From: Zoroaster sp. YZ-2022
Lineage: Eukaryota > Echinodermata > Asteroidea > Forcipulatida > Zoroasteridae
Direction: 5' to 3'
DNA length: 64,000 nucleotides
Assembly (NCBI GenBank): GCA_029582265.1
Contig: CM055823.1
Coordinates: 186,001-250,000, forward strand
Below the pieces are notes generated by a model, which was given only the letters and a program-made list of their open reading frames with translations, was not told the DNA's origin and made no database searches. Each line of letters starts with the position of its first letter. Position 1 is the stretch's first letter. A program made the position numbers and the translations under genes. This document shows, in pieces, positions 1 to 11,227 of this stretch.

Positions 1-2212
1 GCCCTGTCAACTCAATAGGAATATGGTATCTCAATTGACTTGTTGCGTTACGTTCCCAACAACAGCAAGCCCTGTACAATCCCTATACGAAAATCAAGAT
101 TACTGACATTTTGTTCCCTGCTATGCTGGTGAATATTACTCTGCTATTGACAATACAGATATTCAGCATATGGAAAAAACTCTTTTCCACCATTTCAAGC
201 TTCTGTGTGTATGATTGTAGTACTGAAAACATTGGTTGGCAAGATCAGTTCCACCCATGTTTTTGTTGTAATCTTCAATACAATTGGGCTTCATAACATC
301 ACAAAATCCACTTGTGCTTTTATTACACCGAATTTGCTTTTGGACAAATCAGTGTTGCCTACATTAGTTAAAGTGTTACAGATTTTTTGTCTTGCCAAAC
401 GATACACAATTGCCCACCTTTCACCAAAAAAATGGGTCATCTCCTTTCTTCATTTTATGGTTTTTGGGTTTGCGGCCTGGGGTATTCCTGTGTAGTGTAA
501 CGAACAGTTCCACAACATCGAATCCTAGTTTAGCAAGTTTAGCTACAAGAGCTGGGCTAGTATAGTAATTATCACAATATATTACGTGTCCCTTATTCTC
601 AAGTCCATGGACCAGATCAATGACGACTTTTCCTGCAACTGTTGGGTTTGGTGGATGGCAGTCTGATGAATCTGAAATCTGCATCACAAACAGTTTGGGT
701 GTCGTCGGCTCCTGTGTACAGTTTCCAAGGACACGTGTATCCTGTTTTGGACTCGTTCAGGGAGAAGGCTTTAATACCCCGTTTGATAGGTTTTGTTGGG
801 CATGTACTGAACAAAACTCAAGCGTCCTTAATTTCAACATACTCTCGTCTGGAGACAGATTCTGCGCAGGGTTATACAGGTTGAGAAACTTCTGGACGAG
901 GACTTCTATCAAGGGCCGAACTTTGGAAAGTTTGTCCCGTTTAGCCAAAACTCTACGAGGAATTTGGTTATTTGAGATGTGGAGGAATCGAAGAATTGAA
1001 CTGAACCGATTACGGGACATGATTGACGGATAGAATGGGATGTGAAGAATTTCAGATGTCGACCAGTACATCTTGTATTGAGAGGATTTGTTTATGCCCA
1101 TAGCAATGAGAAGTGCCACAAATGCCATCATTTCTGGAATGTTGGTTGGGTGCCAGGAGAATTGTTCATCAGGAATTGATTCTATTGTTTGCTGCGCATA
1201 GCGATTAGTCTCGTCGACGAGCATATTCCACACAAGTTGACAAAAATACAGCTTGAAGATCGACTGCCGACAGTGTGGCAAAGTCGCCGGTGGGGCCAGA
1301 ATTTCCAGTGAACTGCACAGTCCCACACTCGTAATGGTCTCGTCGTTTCCAACCAGATCGGAAATCTAACTTTCCTGTCGTCCTCCTTGATCTCGGTCGG
1401 CTATCACCTTGGTAGGTCGGCTGCAACAGAAAAACAAGGCAAAGGAGGATTAATCTCGATCCTTACACATTTGTAAATACTAATATCTCAATGCTACTTT
1501 ACTGCATGTGCACACAGGCCACAGGGGTCATGCGCAAAATGAATATTGTGCTGAGAAAAAAATATGGCAGATTCAACCACTCTCCAAAACTCGTTATCGA
1601 TAAATTTTCGTTTTAATGTGGGATTGTGAATGTGAATTCCCCAACTTCTTGCATAATACGACTTATGAGGGCCTTTCGAATACAAGGCTATTCTTTTGGA
1701 AGCTTGAGACTAAGAGTGCATTTTCAGCCTGTTAACGCTAAACAGCACGACCGGCTATGGGTAAATGTTAAAATTTCTATGCTATAGGCCTACATCAACT
1801 TGCTGTTTCAATGAATACAAATATTACCCCAACAAACTACTAATAATTGTACATTTTCACTTGACGTTTTTGACCCATGCAGTCCAGGGGGTGGGGATTT
1901 GGTCAATCCTATTAAAAGGGATCCATTTTCTAAATTTACATTACTCAACTCCAACAGTTCTAACGCTATTTACGCTATAGCCTAGGAAAATAAGTGAATT
2001 ACGTTAATTTGCATTGCCATTGGGCCAGGAAGAGTAACGTTAACTGTTATTAATATTAGTTATTCATTTTTACTGTGATTTTGGCCTACCTCTTCAAGTT
2101 CAACGTCGTCGTCGTCGTCGTCGTCGTCATCCATTACTTCGTCATCTGATTCTGAGCCACTGTCTGCCAAAATCTCAGCCAAAATGTCATCATTTATGTC
2201 CGTTTCCATCAT
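1..2212 (-). pseudogene. piggyBac transposase, spliced, frameshifted, C-terminus cut by window
   Basis: Transposase of the DDE_Tnp_1_7 (piggyBac) family, which cuts and pastes at TTAA in the nucleus. The start is taken at METDINDD (2212), opening an acidic N-terminus with a nine-Asp run. Exon 1 ends at 2090 in GAG|GTAGG. A 669-base intron (1421-2089) ends in a pyrimidine-rich TTGCAG. Both exons are in phase 0 across it. Then come family blocks such as VDETNRYAQQTIESIPDEQF, and three putative catalytic Asp contexts: SPDES (about 845-862), YCDNYYTS (about 555-582) and NMGGTDLANQ (about 231-262). All three are present, but they lie in different frames because of several small indels, so no intact protein is encoded as assembled. 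The Cys-rich tail is beyond the window edge but visible in copy 2. Sequencing indels could explain some frameshifts. Confidence 0.85.
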
Positions 2213-2489
2213 GATTGCAACTAAATTCAACTGACCGTTGTGGAAGCAAGTGGACACTTCTTTCAAAAACCGCAAAGTGACGCACTTTTCTTTTCATAAA
2301 CTTTTATACACTGCATTCCTGTCAATCGAGGGCGCCAACCCCTCAAACAACTCAAGCATTTTCAGGTGGTGATTTAAGTCGCCGTGGTCGTCAAGGGCAT
2401 GCCGATTCCCGGCACCTTTTAGAGCCCACGGGAAGGAAGCGTATCACAACAAAGGCTCTTTTTAGAGCCCGTGGGATCGAAAGGGTTAA
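1..2489 (-). mobile_element. piggyBac transposon, copy 1 (left end outside window)
   Basis: A piggyBac-superfamily DNA transposon read on the minus strand. Its transposase-start end is visible: inner sequence running out to GAAAGGG directly beside TTAA at 2486-2489, the canonical piggyBac target. The mirrored end TTAACCCTTTC is seen in copy 2, which confirms the terminal sequence. The opposite end of this copy lies before base 1. Just inside the visible end an 11-base GC-rich motif (GAGCCC-type) occurs twice, a likely subterminal repeat. The flank after TTAA matches the flank of copy 2, so the copies arose by duplication of a larger block, not by two separate insertions. Confidence 0.85.
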
Positions 2490-2960
2490 TTAATGAAGGC
2501 AACTAATAAACAAGTCGCACAGGCTGATTTTGCGCTATGACCGGATAAAATAAAAACAGGGGTGAAAATGTTTTGAATTTTGTATTTGAAGTTTTGTGTG
2601 GATTTGGTGATATTAATCTCTTATCTTTCACCCTGTTTTTTTTCTTTTTTTCGTGCAATTCCTCTGATAAACCATGAAAAAAAAAAATGCTAAATTTTAT
2701 AATATGTTTATCTCAAAAGTGGTTTTCCTTTAGCTGAACGAAACCACTCGTACTAAAATTAACATACAACAATAATTCTGGTGTCAAATTAAAGCTAAAC
2801 GTTGGGAGTTAACACAAGCAATATTTGTCTGAACTTCAATGAGTCAAGTATGTAAAACATAATGATTAACAATTTTCAGAAAACAATGCACTATGAATAC
2901 AGTAGTTAAATCAGTTCAGTTCCAGCCACTATGTAAGGCAGTACCCCTCCTGTCACTCTG
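2490..2960. repeat. Repeat segment B, piggyBac right flank, copy 1
   Basis: Non-coding segment starting with the CAAGTCGCACAGGCTG motif after the transposon. Related sequence occurs at about 10030-11028 (with an extra ~480 bases around 10375-10860) and at 13985-14440. B therefore flanks piggyBac copy 2 on both sides. No gene seen. Confidence 0.7.
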
Positions 2961-3124
2961 TGGAATGAGAAAATAAAACAAATGTCAGTAGAGAGGCACC
3001 TATTATTTACCTGTATCGCATCTTCCACAATTCTAATTCGCTTGCCCCGGTTATCCGATTTCCCTTCGTGTCTCTGCTGCTCAGCTCAGTTGTCAAAATG
3101 ATTTGCCACCGACTTTTACCCCGG

Positions 3125-3134
3125 TATATATATA
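3125..3134 (+). promoter_or_regulatory. TATA-box-like sequence in the spacer
   Basis: TATATATATA in a GC-richer setting (CCCCGG before, GGCAGCGG after), a plausible core promoter pointing right toward the helicase-like unit. It is kept at 14601-14610 in the second block. No transcript start can be shown, so the promoter role is inference. Confidence 0.3.
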
Positions 3135-3211
3135 GGCAGCGGAATGAATAAGCCGGGCGTTGTGCACACGTGCACTTTTCAAAAGACTAAGTTAGGCTGG
3201 TCCCTTTTTGT

Positions 3212-3337
3212 AACGGTTTACCATATACTTTACCCCCAACCCCATTAGAAACATGCACACGGTCTACCATTTGGTAGACCGTCTCGAAAAAATCTGATAA
3301 TCTTGAAGTCCTTATTACTGTAAAATGGTAAACCGTT
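3212..3337. repeat. Nested palindrome (inverted repeat within inverted repeat)
   Basis: Outer arms AACGGTTTACCAT (3212-3224) and ATGGTAAACCGTT (3325-3337) enclose a second perfect 11-base inverted repeat, ACGGTCTACCA-TT-TGGTAGACCGT (3259-3282). Inner and outer arms are themselves related (CGGTYTACCA). The structure could fold as a stem carrying an inner hairpin. It could be a small foldback element, a dimer-binding site or a replication hairpin; none is proven. Confidence 0.75.
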
Positions 3338-3829
3338 AGCCTTTACCATTTGTTTTCGCGTAACCCTGGTGACATCCAATCACCGTAAAGCGCTCGTATC
3401 GTGCACTCGGGAATGTTTGAATAGTTACAAGCATCCACTATAATGACAGATGTTTCACATTGAAGGTCTTTTCTTTGAGAGAATGGAAGACTTGTGTGAG
3501 ACTTATGTAAGACTGTTAGGACAATATATTTAATTTAACCCAATTCGTGGATTATTGTTAAAGTATTTGTCGGTTAATCATTTCAACCGATCAAATGCCA
3601 TGATCGGCTAAGTTTACACATAAATAGAGCAGTCGTAGCAGACTGTAGTCACAACGCATTTGGACATGTTGCACTGCATGCCGCCTCCCTCTTAGATGTC
3701 TACCGAGACCAACTTCGTACGATGTGGCAAAAGTTGGGGTACAGAAGGGATTCAGGACGCGTTTGCAACTGATGTACACAATTTTCTCACTATGATATCA
3801 TTGTATATTGTTTGTATTAATGTTTTCTT
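3338..3829. other. Spacer without a recognised gene
   Basis: An open frame beginning MSTETNFVRCGKSWG at 3696 runs through the following (ATT)n tract into a poly-Tyr stretch. It is partly kept in the second block but has no recognisable domain, and its length depends on the microsatellite, so it is not called as a gene. Confidence 0.5.
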
Positions 3830-3985
3830 TGTTTCCGCCTTGAGCGCCCATCACAGTGGATATGTGCGCGCTGCACATCTTTATTATTATTATTATTATT
3901 ATTATTTTATATTATTATTAATTTTTTCTATTATTTTCTATTATTTTATATTATTATTTTATATTATTATGGCCTTTGCTTATCT
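3830..3985 (+). mobile_element. LINE-like 3' tail ending in (ATT)n
   Basis: A CCTTGAGCGCCC...GTGCGCGCTGCACATCTT segment followed by a long ATT-repeat tract, the style of 3' ends of CR1/L2-like non-LTR retrotransposons. No reverse transcriptase is visible upstream, so this is a 5'-truncated fragment or a SINE borrowing a LINE tail. A second copy lies at 15300-15436 in the duplicated block. Confidence 0.4.
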
Positions 3986-4856
3986 ACAGAAGTCGGAAGG
4001 CGTACGGACCTTGCTCGATTCATTATAATTAGGGGGACGAAAAATTGATACAGGTACGTTATAATGCATAATTATTGTATAATTATCATTGCATATTTAG
4101 GTTCGTAATGTAAAAATGTGATATTTGTACTTTATACATAATCTATTTTGGACTTTGATAAACTTTTATGTGGACTCTTAGCCAGTTCAGTGGCCTTCAG
4201 TGTCCAATGACATAAACGCGCCAAGCGGTATCCGGTGAAATTGCGCACCTTTAAAAAAGTTTTCATGCATCCGTTGATAACGAAGAGGGCGCTTCACATG
4301 TAAACAAACAAACCAGACGGCCGCGGCACATGCACGAGACGTCTGCATAGCTCTGATGACGCTGGTTCATGACATAAGATATATTTTACAGCTATTGAGT
4401 GGTTTTGCTTTTCTAAGCACATAGACTCCAGCACGATAGAGTTTCACCAACTGTAAGTTTAATGCTGTTGCGTTTAAAAACTAACATAAATGTTGATACA
4501 AAATCGGCAGTGTGCCGTCACTCTTGAACTGTGTGCAAAGTCTACGACTAGGACTACGACTGGGGGGTCGCAGAAATCATTTTCAAATGTACACACCATA
4601 TTGAATTTATCTCTGCTGAAATCACATTTTGTACTCGCATTTACAATGATTGATGGTAATATAGGTTAGATATGACGAGAAAAGTGGCAGAAAAATAGTT
4701 TCCGAATGTGGTTGTTCCATACAGTTTGCACAAGTTTCCGTCCCATATATTTGTAGTTGAGTTCCTAAGCTGGAATTAGTACACGTTTTTAAGCACGGGA
4801 AGACCTCCATATGTTTTGTACACTAATCTCAATAGTGAACCCTATCGTGCTCTCGT
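3986..4856. other. Spacer, no gene seen
   Basis: Non-coding sequence between the LINE-like tail and the first helicase-like unit, repeated at about 15437-16316. Only short, stop-rich frames on both strands. Confidence 0.6.
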
Positions 4857-5034
4857 TCAATATCCACTATTTGAATGCGTATACAACCCCCACTGAATCC
4901 TCTACCCCCCCCCCCCCCTTACCCACTCTTCCTTGATACCCCACTTCCCTTCCATTCCCTGACTACCAAGTGTCAAATTATAATCCAATCAGTCATATTT
5001 ATAATAGGGACTGTCTCAAATTATGTTTTCACAG

Positions 5035-5736
5035 AATGCATGGGAGCTACACGGGGCACACGAACAACTCGAACGGGCTACTCTCACGTGAATTGAACTC
5101 CTTCACCAAGCTGCCCAGTCTGGCTGTAATTGCAATGGAGTGTGGCTGTACTGTGCTCGAGAAATATTGATTCACAATAAAATTGAGATAAGTACATTTG
5201 TATACGGCATATGGGAGAGGGAAATACAGAAACATAAGATAACCGGGCCAGCAAATTGTGGCAAAACTTTTCTATTGAATCCATTAAATAACATTATTCA
5301 AAACCTTCACCAATCCAGTGACAGGTACGTTTGCCTGGGTTGGAGCAGAAATACGTGAGCTTGTGTTTCTTAACGATTTTTGTTGTACCGCACAAGTATT
5401 GCCTTGGAATGATATGCCGCTTTTATTAGAAGGGCAAACAGTCCATATCAGCACCCAAGAGTCATTATGCAAGAGATCTAACTTTTCATAAGGACACTCC
5501 CATATTTTGCACTGGAAAGCAGCCCTTGGTTTACATTAGTGGTGGCTCTGTAGATGAACATAAGACTGAGATGATGTCTGTTGGGTGGAACACATTCGCA
5601 TTTTCATATCAAATTCCACAAGAATAACAAAAAGGATATAGCTGCATGTCCCTTTTGCTTTGCACATTTCATACTGGATAATATTAATGAAGATGATTTA
5701 AATGAGGTACTACAATGCAATCATTGCATTTTATAA
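5035..5736 (+). pseudogene. P-loop/SF3-helicase-like protein, copy A1 (frameshifted)
   Basis: Likely a replication-type ATPase/helicase fragment. Seen directly: Walker A in ITGPANCGKTFLL (about 5240-5275). In a shifted frame FAWVGAE and ELVFLNDF follow, a plausible Walker B strand, then LPWNDMPLLLEGQTVH. In another frame come DTPIFCTGKQPLVYI, a candidate sensor/motif C, and VDEHKTEMMS. At the end stands a Cys pair in CPFCFAHFIL before a TAA stop at 5734-5736. The motif order fits superfamily 3 helicases, the group of parvovirus NS1-like proteins, and I recall similar uncharacterised proteins in marine invertebrate genomes; that naming is tentative. The upstream boundary is a TTTTCACAG acceptor-like site at 5034, so this may be a last exon. 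At least two frame breaks make it non-functional as assembled. Confidence 0.6.
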
Positions 5737-6058
5737 ATGACTATTGTTAAATTAAAATTACTACCCTCATGACCAAAGTAGTAGTAGTAATTCTTGTGAG
5801 TTGCTACTGGTCACAAACTGATACCATTGCATACTCCGAGTTGATTCTGCTCTGCCATTAACATATTGTGTACTTGAAAAGTTACTAAACAAAATCTTAA
5901 TGAAAACAAGGTCCATTTCTGCCGATTGCTGAAACAGCCAATGTCTCATTATACCCTAGTGAAAATAGCCAATAAGGATAATAATTAAACATCCCAAATA
6001 AGACGATTTCAAACCAAAAGATTTTCAAAGGGTTTGAAGTTGTTAGAATTATTACATG
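5737..6058. other. Unit A1, region after the helicase-like stop
   Basis: AT-rich, non-coding, retained in all four unit copies. Contains a short GTAGTAGTAGTAA tract. No gene seen. Confidence 0.6.
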
Positions 6059-6059
6059 G

Positions 6060-6142
6060 GTCATTCCATATGAACTCGCCCAGAGGTCCCGTGGTGACTA
6101 ACTCAAATTTTGGGTTCTCTGGTTGAGTTCATGTGGAATGAC
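6060..6142. repeat. 83-base inverted repeat with 18-base arms
   Basis: Arms GTCATTCCATATGAACTC and GAGTTCATGTGGAATGAC (one mismatch) enclose about 47 bases. Copies sit at 8636-8718, 17485-17567 and about 20140-20225. It looks like a minimal foldback or MITE that entered the unit before amplification, or a structured RNA hairpin. Confidence 0.7.
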
Positions 6143-6390
6143 ACGTATTGAATATTAACAAATCAAACCAGTACTACAACCTATTAAAATCATTTATAAC
6201 CAATCCAAAAACAATTTGATGATAGATTCACACATCCCCCATATTTGTCAATGAGTTTAATTTGTTTGTTATGAATTGATATTAAAATACTATGAACAAA
6301 ACATTGTCTGTGATTAAGTCAAATAATGCATCTTTAATGAATTATTGAAAATGTAATATTCATGACCACTTTTCATTTGTCTACTTACAG

Positions 6391-6442
6391 TGTTTATGTA
6401 TGTGCAACATGTCCAAATGCGTTGTCATTTTGCGGTTTAAAG
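6391..6442 (+). other. Possible small exon with Cys-x2-Cys motif
   Basis: Bounded by a CTACTTACAG acceptor-like site and an AAG|GTAGTA donor-like site. The 52 bases are open in one frame (VYVCATCPNALSFCGLK), with a CxxC plus a later Cys. Conserved, with small indels, in the other units (about 8970-9026 and 17815-17875). A second possible mini-exon, 7402-7434, sits between TGCTGCTAG and GTAAGT. Whether these splice to the next unit's helicase-like exon is inference. Confidence 0.25.
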
Positions 6443-6640
6443 GTAGTATACACCATTTGCTTTTGCTGTAATTTTCGAACATGGATGGTTAGGGAATCAT
6501 ATTTTATAGTAAATATTGTGACGGTGACCTGTTTGAAAGTTTTGTGTTCATAGATTCTTGAAAATCCCCCCCCCCTCCAAAAAAAAAAAGCGGTGGTGGA
6601 AGTCTTGTGGGCAGTGGTTGAAAAGGTTGGTTTTTCCAAT

Positions 6641-6658
6641 GATTGCCGGCCGGCAATC
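6641..6658. repeat. 18-base perfect GC palindrome
   Basis: GATTGCCGGCCGGCAATC, perfect and GC-rich in an AT-rich setting. Kept in A2 at about 9228-9245; broken in A3 by one inserted base near 18085. Possible dimer-binding site. Confidence 0.7.
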
Positions 6659-7436
6659 GTTGAAAATGATACAAATTCCCAATTTTCTTGAGGACCACAG
6701 CACAGCATGTGCCGTTATTTCACAAGATGCTTGAGACTGTTATTCACTTACAGTCAAGTAAGGTATTTCATAATAATTCACTAGTTTTGTTTTTGGATGT
6801 TTGCAAATGGTATATACTAAACTGTGCACAATGAGTAAATATACACCCAACCAAAAAACAAAGCGCCCCCCCCCCCCAAAAAAAAACTTTTTGGTCTGAT
6901 TCAAAAACTACTGAGCACTTTTCAGTCAAATAACCATTAATCTTTTCTCCCCGTTTGGTGTGCATAATTGTCATGTTCTTAAAAGTTCAGTGAACAAAAG
7001 AATTGTTTCAATGTAATGTTTAATAATATATTGGTCCACTCTCTCACTTTTGGACATAAATTGCTTAATTTCATCCATAAAATTGTTTAGCAAAATAAAG
7101 AGTGGCTGCATTCCTAGAGTTTCTCTATTGATTATTGGTTATTTCACCGAAAAGTGCTCAATAGTTTGTGAATTAGAACAAAAAGTATAAGGAGGGGACT
7201 TTCTTTTTGGATTGGGTATATTGTTAAAATACACTGTTTAGAAAATTGGTGTTGGGCCCAGTGTAACCAAAAAATGACGGTAATGCTCCTTGATATTAAA
7301 TAATAAAAAAATTACTCATTACTTGGTTTCTGGATCAGAGATTGGCAATTATGGTGTACTGGTAATTAACAGTTTTTCCTTTTGTTTGGACCTGCTGCTA
7401 GGTATTTCAGTTCAACAAAAAATAATGCAAATATGT

Positions 7437-10020
7437 AAGTATCAATATCCACTATTTGAATGCGTATACAACCCCCCACCGAATCCTCTAACCCCCCCCC
7501 CCCCTTACCCACTCTTCCTTGATACCCCACTTCCCTTCCATTCCCTGACTACAAGTGTCAAAATATAATCAATCAGTCATATTTATAATAGGGACTGTCT
7601 CAAATTATGTTTTCACAGAATGCATAGAGCTACACAGGGCACACGAACAACTCGAACAGGCTACTCTCACGTGAATTGAACTCCCTTCACCAAGCTGCCC
7701 AGTCTGGCTGTAATTGCAATGGAGTGTGGCTGTACTGTGCTCGAGAAATATTGATTCACAATAAAATTGAGATAAGTACATTTGTATACGGCATATGGGA
7801 GAGGAAATACAGAAACATAAGATAACCGGGCCAGCAAATTGTGGCAAAACTTTTCTATTGAATCCATTAAATAACATTATTCAAAACCTTCACCAATCCA
7901 GTGACAGGTACGTTTGCCTGGGTTGGAGCAAGAAATACGTGAGCTTGTGTTTCTTAACGATTTTTGTTGTACCGCACAAGTATTGCCTTGGAATGATATG
8001 CCGCTTTTATTAGAAGGGCAAACAGTCCATATCAGCACAAGAGTCATTATGCAAGAGATCTAACTTTTCATAAGGACACTCCCATATTTTGCACTGGAAA
8101 GCAGCCCTTGGTTTACATTAGTGGTGGCTCTGTAGATGAACGCAAGACTGAGATGATGTCTCTTAGGTGGAACACATTCGCATTTTCATATCAAATTCCA
8201 CAAGAATAACAAAAAGGATATAGCTGCATGTCCCTTTTGCTTTGCACATTTCATACTGGATAATATTAATGAAGATGATTTAAATGATGCACTACAATGC
8301 AATCATTGCATTTTATAAATGACTATTGTTAAATTAAAATTACTACCCTCATGACCAAAGTAGTAGTAATTCTTGTGAGTTGCTACTGGTCACAAACTGA
8401 TACCATTGCATACTCCGAGTTGATTCTGCTCTGCCATTAACATATTGTGTACTTGAAAAGTTACTAAACAAAATCTTAATGAAAACAAGGTCCATTTCTG
8501 CCGATTGCTGAAACAGCCAATGTCTCATTATACCCTAGTGAAAATAGCCAATAAGGATAATAATTAAACATCCCAAATAAGACGATTTCAAACCAAGATT
8601 TTCAAATGGTTTGAAGTTGTTAGGGTATTACATGGGTCATTCCATATGAACTCGCCCAGAGGTCCCGTGGTGACTAACTCAAATTTTGGGTTCTCTGGTT
8701 GAGTTCATGTGGAATGACACGTATTTGAATATTAACAAATCAAACCAGTACTACAACCTATTAAAATCATTTATAACCAATCCAAAAAACAATTGATGAT
8801 AGATTCACACACATCCCACATATTTGTCAATGAGTTTAATTTGTTTGTTATGAATTGATATTAAGAAATACTATGAACAAAACATTGTCTGTGATTAAGT
8901 CAAATAATGCATCTTTAATGAATTATTGAAAATGTAATATTCATGACCACTTTTCATTTGTCTACTTACAGTGTTTATGTATGTGCAACATGTCCAAATG
9001 CGTTGTCATTTTGCGGTTTAAAAGGTAGTATACACCATTTGCTTTTGCTGTAATTTTCGAACATGGATGGTTAGGGAATCATATTTTATATTAAATATTG
9101 TGACGGTGACCTGTTTTAAAGTTTTGTGTTCATAGATTCTTGAAAATCCCCCCCCCCCCCTCCATAAAAAACCTGCTGTTCTTGTAGTCTTGTGGTCATT
9201 GTTTGAAAATGTTGGGTTTTCCCAATGATTGCCGGCCGGCAATCGTTGAAAAGTGATACAAACTTCCCATTTTCTTGAGGACCACAGCACCGCATGTGCG
9301 GTTATTTCTGTAGATGCTTGAGACTGTTTTTCACTTACAGTCCAAGTAAGGTATTTCATAATAATTCACTAGTTTTGTTTTGGATGTTTGCAAATGGTAT
9401 ATACTAAACTGTGCACGATCAGTAAATATACATAACAAAAACAAAGCCCCCCCCCCCCCAAAAAAAACTTTTTGGTCTGATTCAAAAACTACTGAGCACT
9501 TTTCAGTCAAATAACCATTAATCTTTTCTCCCCGTTTGGTGTGCATAATTGTCATGTTCTTAAAAGTTCAGTGAACAAAAGAATTGTTTCAATGTAATGT
9601 TTAATAATATATTGGTCCACTTTCTCACTTTTGGACATAAATTGCTTAATTTCATCCATAAAATTGTTTAGCAAAATAAAGAGTGGCTGGATTCCTAGAG
9701 TTTCTCTATTGATTATTGGTTATTTCACCGAAAAGTGCTCAATAGTTTGTGAATTAGAACAAAAAGTATAAGGGGGAGGGGACTTTCTTTTTGGATTGGG
9801 TATATTGTTAAAATACACTGTTTAGAAAATTGGTGTTGGGCCCAGTGTAACCAAAAAATTACGGTAATGCTCCTTGATATTAAATAATAAAAAAATGACT
9901 CATTACTTAGTTTCTGGATCAGAGATTGGCAATTATGGTGTACTGGTAATTAACAGTTTTTCCTTTTGTTTGGACCTGCTGCTAGGTATTTCAGTTCAAC
10001 AAACAAAAAAATGCAAATAT
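7437..10020 (+). repeat. Tandem ~2.6 kb unit A2
   Basis: Second head-to-tail copy of the unit, differing from A1 mostly by small indels and homopolymer length changes. It ends at about 10020, where repeat segment B begins. Confidence 0.85.
7619..8318 (+). pseudogene. P-loop/SF3-helicase-like protein, copy A2 (frameshifted)
   Basis: Same motif series as A1: Walker A GPANCGKT, then the FLNDF block, the LLLEGQTVH block, the TPIFCTGKQP block, VDERKTEMMSL and the terminal CPFCFAHFIL, with the stop at 8316-8318. It differs by local indels, for example three bases missing just after the LLLEGQTVH block. The acceptor-like TTTTCACAG before 7619 is kept. The second motif half reads DERKTEMMSL here against DEHKTEMMSV in A1, so the copies have diverged by substitutions too. 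Not intact in any single frame. Confidence 0.6.
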
Positions 10021-11028
10021 GTAAGTATTAATGAATGTAACTAATAAATGTGACCTGTTCCAACGAAAACGAAACAAGTCGCACACGCTGATTTTGTGCT
10101 ATGACCGGATAAAATAAAATGGGGTGAAAATTTAGTGAATTTTGTATTTGCAGTTTTAAGGTGGATTTGGTGACATTAATATCTTATCTTTCACCGTGTT
10201 ATTTTTGTTTATTTTGCAGAACAAAAATTGGTCAATTGGTAAAATCCTGCAATTCCTCTGATAAACCATGAAAACAAGAAAAATGCTCAAGTTTTCCTTT
10301 AGCTGAATGAATCCACCATACTAAAATTAACATACAACAATAATTCTGTGTCAAATTTAAAGCTAAACGTTGTCCTCTTTCCATCATACCAGAAACTCAA
10401 TTTCAACAAAATATGACTTGTTTATGGTTTTGTGAAGTGGAGTCACAAATGTGGAAATGTAAAACAGAAGTCAAAACAAATAAAATTTAATGTGCACAAA
10501 AACTCGTGTGATTAGCGTTTTATTCATGCAGTGTTTATTTCTTAGCACAAAACACAAAGTATTACAATGTAGACATAATTATGACTAAGTCACTGACCCT
10601 TTTGCAAGGAATAACCTAACTCATTAATTTAGTGATAAATAAGACTTCAGGCTATGCATAGTGGAATGAGATACGATAATGTTTGCGGTGGCACCATGTG
10701 ACTAATATCTTTCACAGATTGTGTGGGTTCTTGAGAACAACTTGGTTTGGAAATAAACGGTTCTTTTAAGAACCTACAAAACTCAAGAAAGGTAATAGTC
10801 GCATGGTGCCACTATGAAAACATATTTCTATTTTGTTTTGTTTTTTGTTTTTTTGGGGGGTGTTAACAAACAATATTTGTCTGAACAATGAGTGGTATGT
10901 AAATATCATTAATAATGATTATCACAGAACAATGCACTATAGATACAGTAGCTAAATCAGCTGTTGTTAACACTTTCCAGTTCCAGCAACTTCTGTAAGG
11001 CATGCCCTCCTTACCACAGCATGCTCTA
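10021..11028. repeat. Repeat segment B, left flank of piggyBac copy 2
   Basis: Matches 2490-2960 in pieces, with an additional ~480 bases (about 10375-10860) not present there. No protein-coding potential recognised. Confidence 0.6.
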
Positions 11029-11227
11029 TTAACCCTTTCATTACCAGCCAGTTATGGCAGAGATTACCCTTCTTACCACCACAATGGTGGAGCCCAATGT
11101 CACTTGAGCACCAGTGGGTTTTACACAATTTCATTGAAAGTGCGCCCTCACACGGCAGGAATACAATTTTTAACTTTCTCATTTGTATGTAAAATAGGTA
11201 TACAAAAGGAAAACATTGTGCAAAAAG

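Larger units (their letters stand above)
1..7436. repeat. Large duplicated block, copy 1
   Basis: This stretch (piggyBac, spacer, first helicase-like unit) recurs in the same order and orientation at about 11951-18924. Anchor pairs: 2060 with 13546, 3259 with 14728, 4857 with 16317, 7437 with 18925, giving an offset of roughly 11.46-11.49 kb after the piggyBac deletion. The copies differ mainly by short insertions and deletions, fewer by substitutions. This is either a true segmental duplication or an uncollapsed haplotype or assembly duplicate. Confidence 0.85.
4857..7436 (+). repeat. Tandem ~2.6 kb unit A1
   Basis: Unit beginning with CAATATCCACTATTTGAATG and repeated head-to-tail at 7437-10020 and, in the second block, at 16317-18924 and 18925-20395 (cut by the gap). 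Each holds a poly-C stretch near its start, the helicase-like gene remnant, an 85-base inverted repeat, an 18-base GC palindrome and splice-like signals near its end. Confidence 0.85.

Noticed and set aside
205..1033. Plus-strand frames opposite the piggyBac transposase
   Set aside because: Shadow frames of the minus-strand transposase, whose family motifs are clear.
3591..3779. Minus-strand frame resembling a retroelement tail
   Set aside because: No RT motif could be matched; similarity impression too weak.
3696..4028. 110-codon frame with a poly-Tyr run
   Set aside because: Depends on the (ATT)n tail of a LINE-like fragment; the frame changes in the second block.
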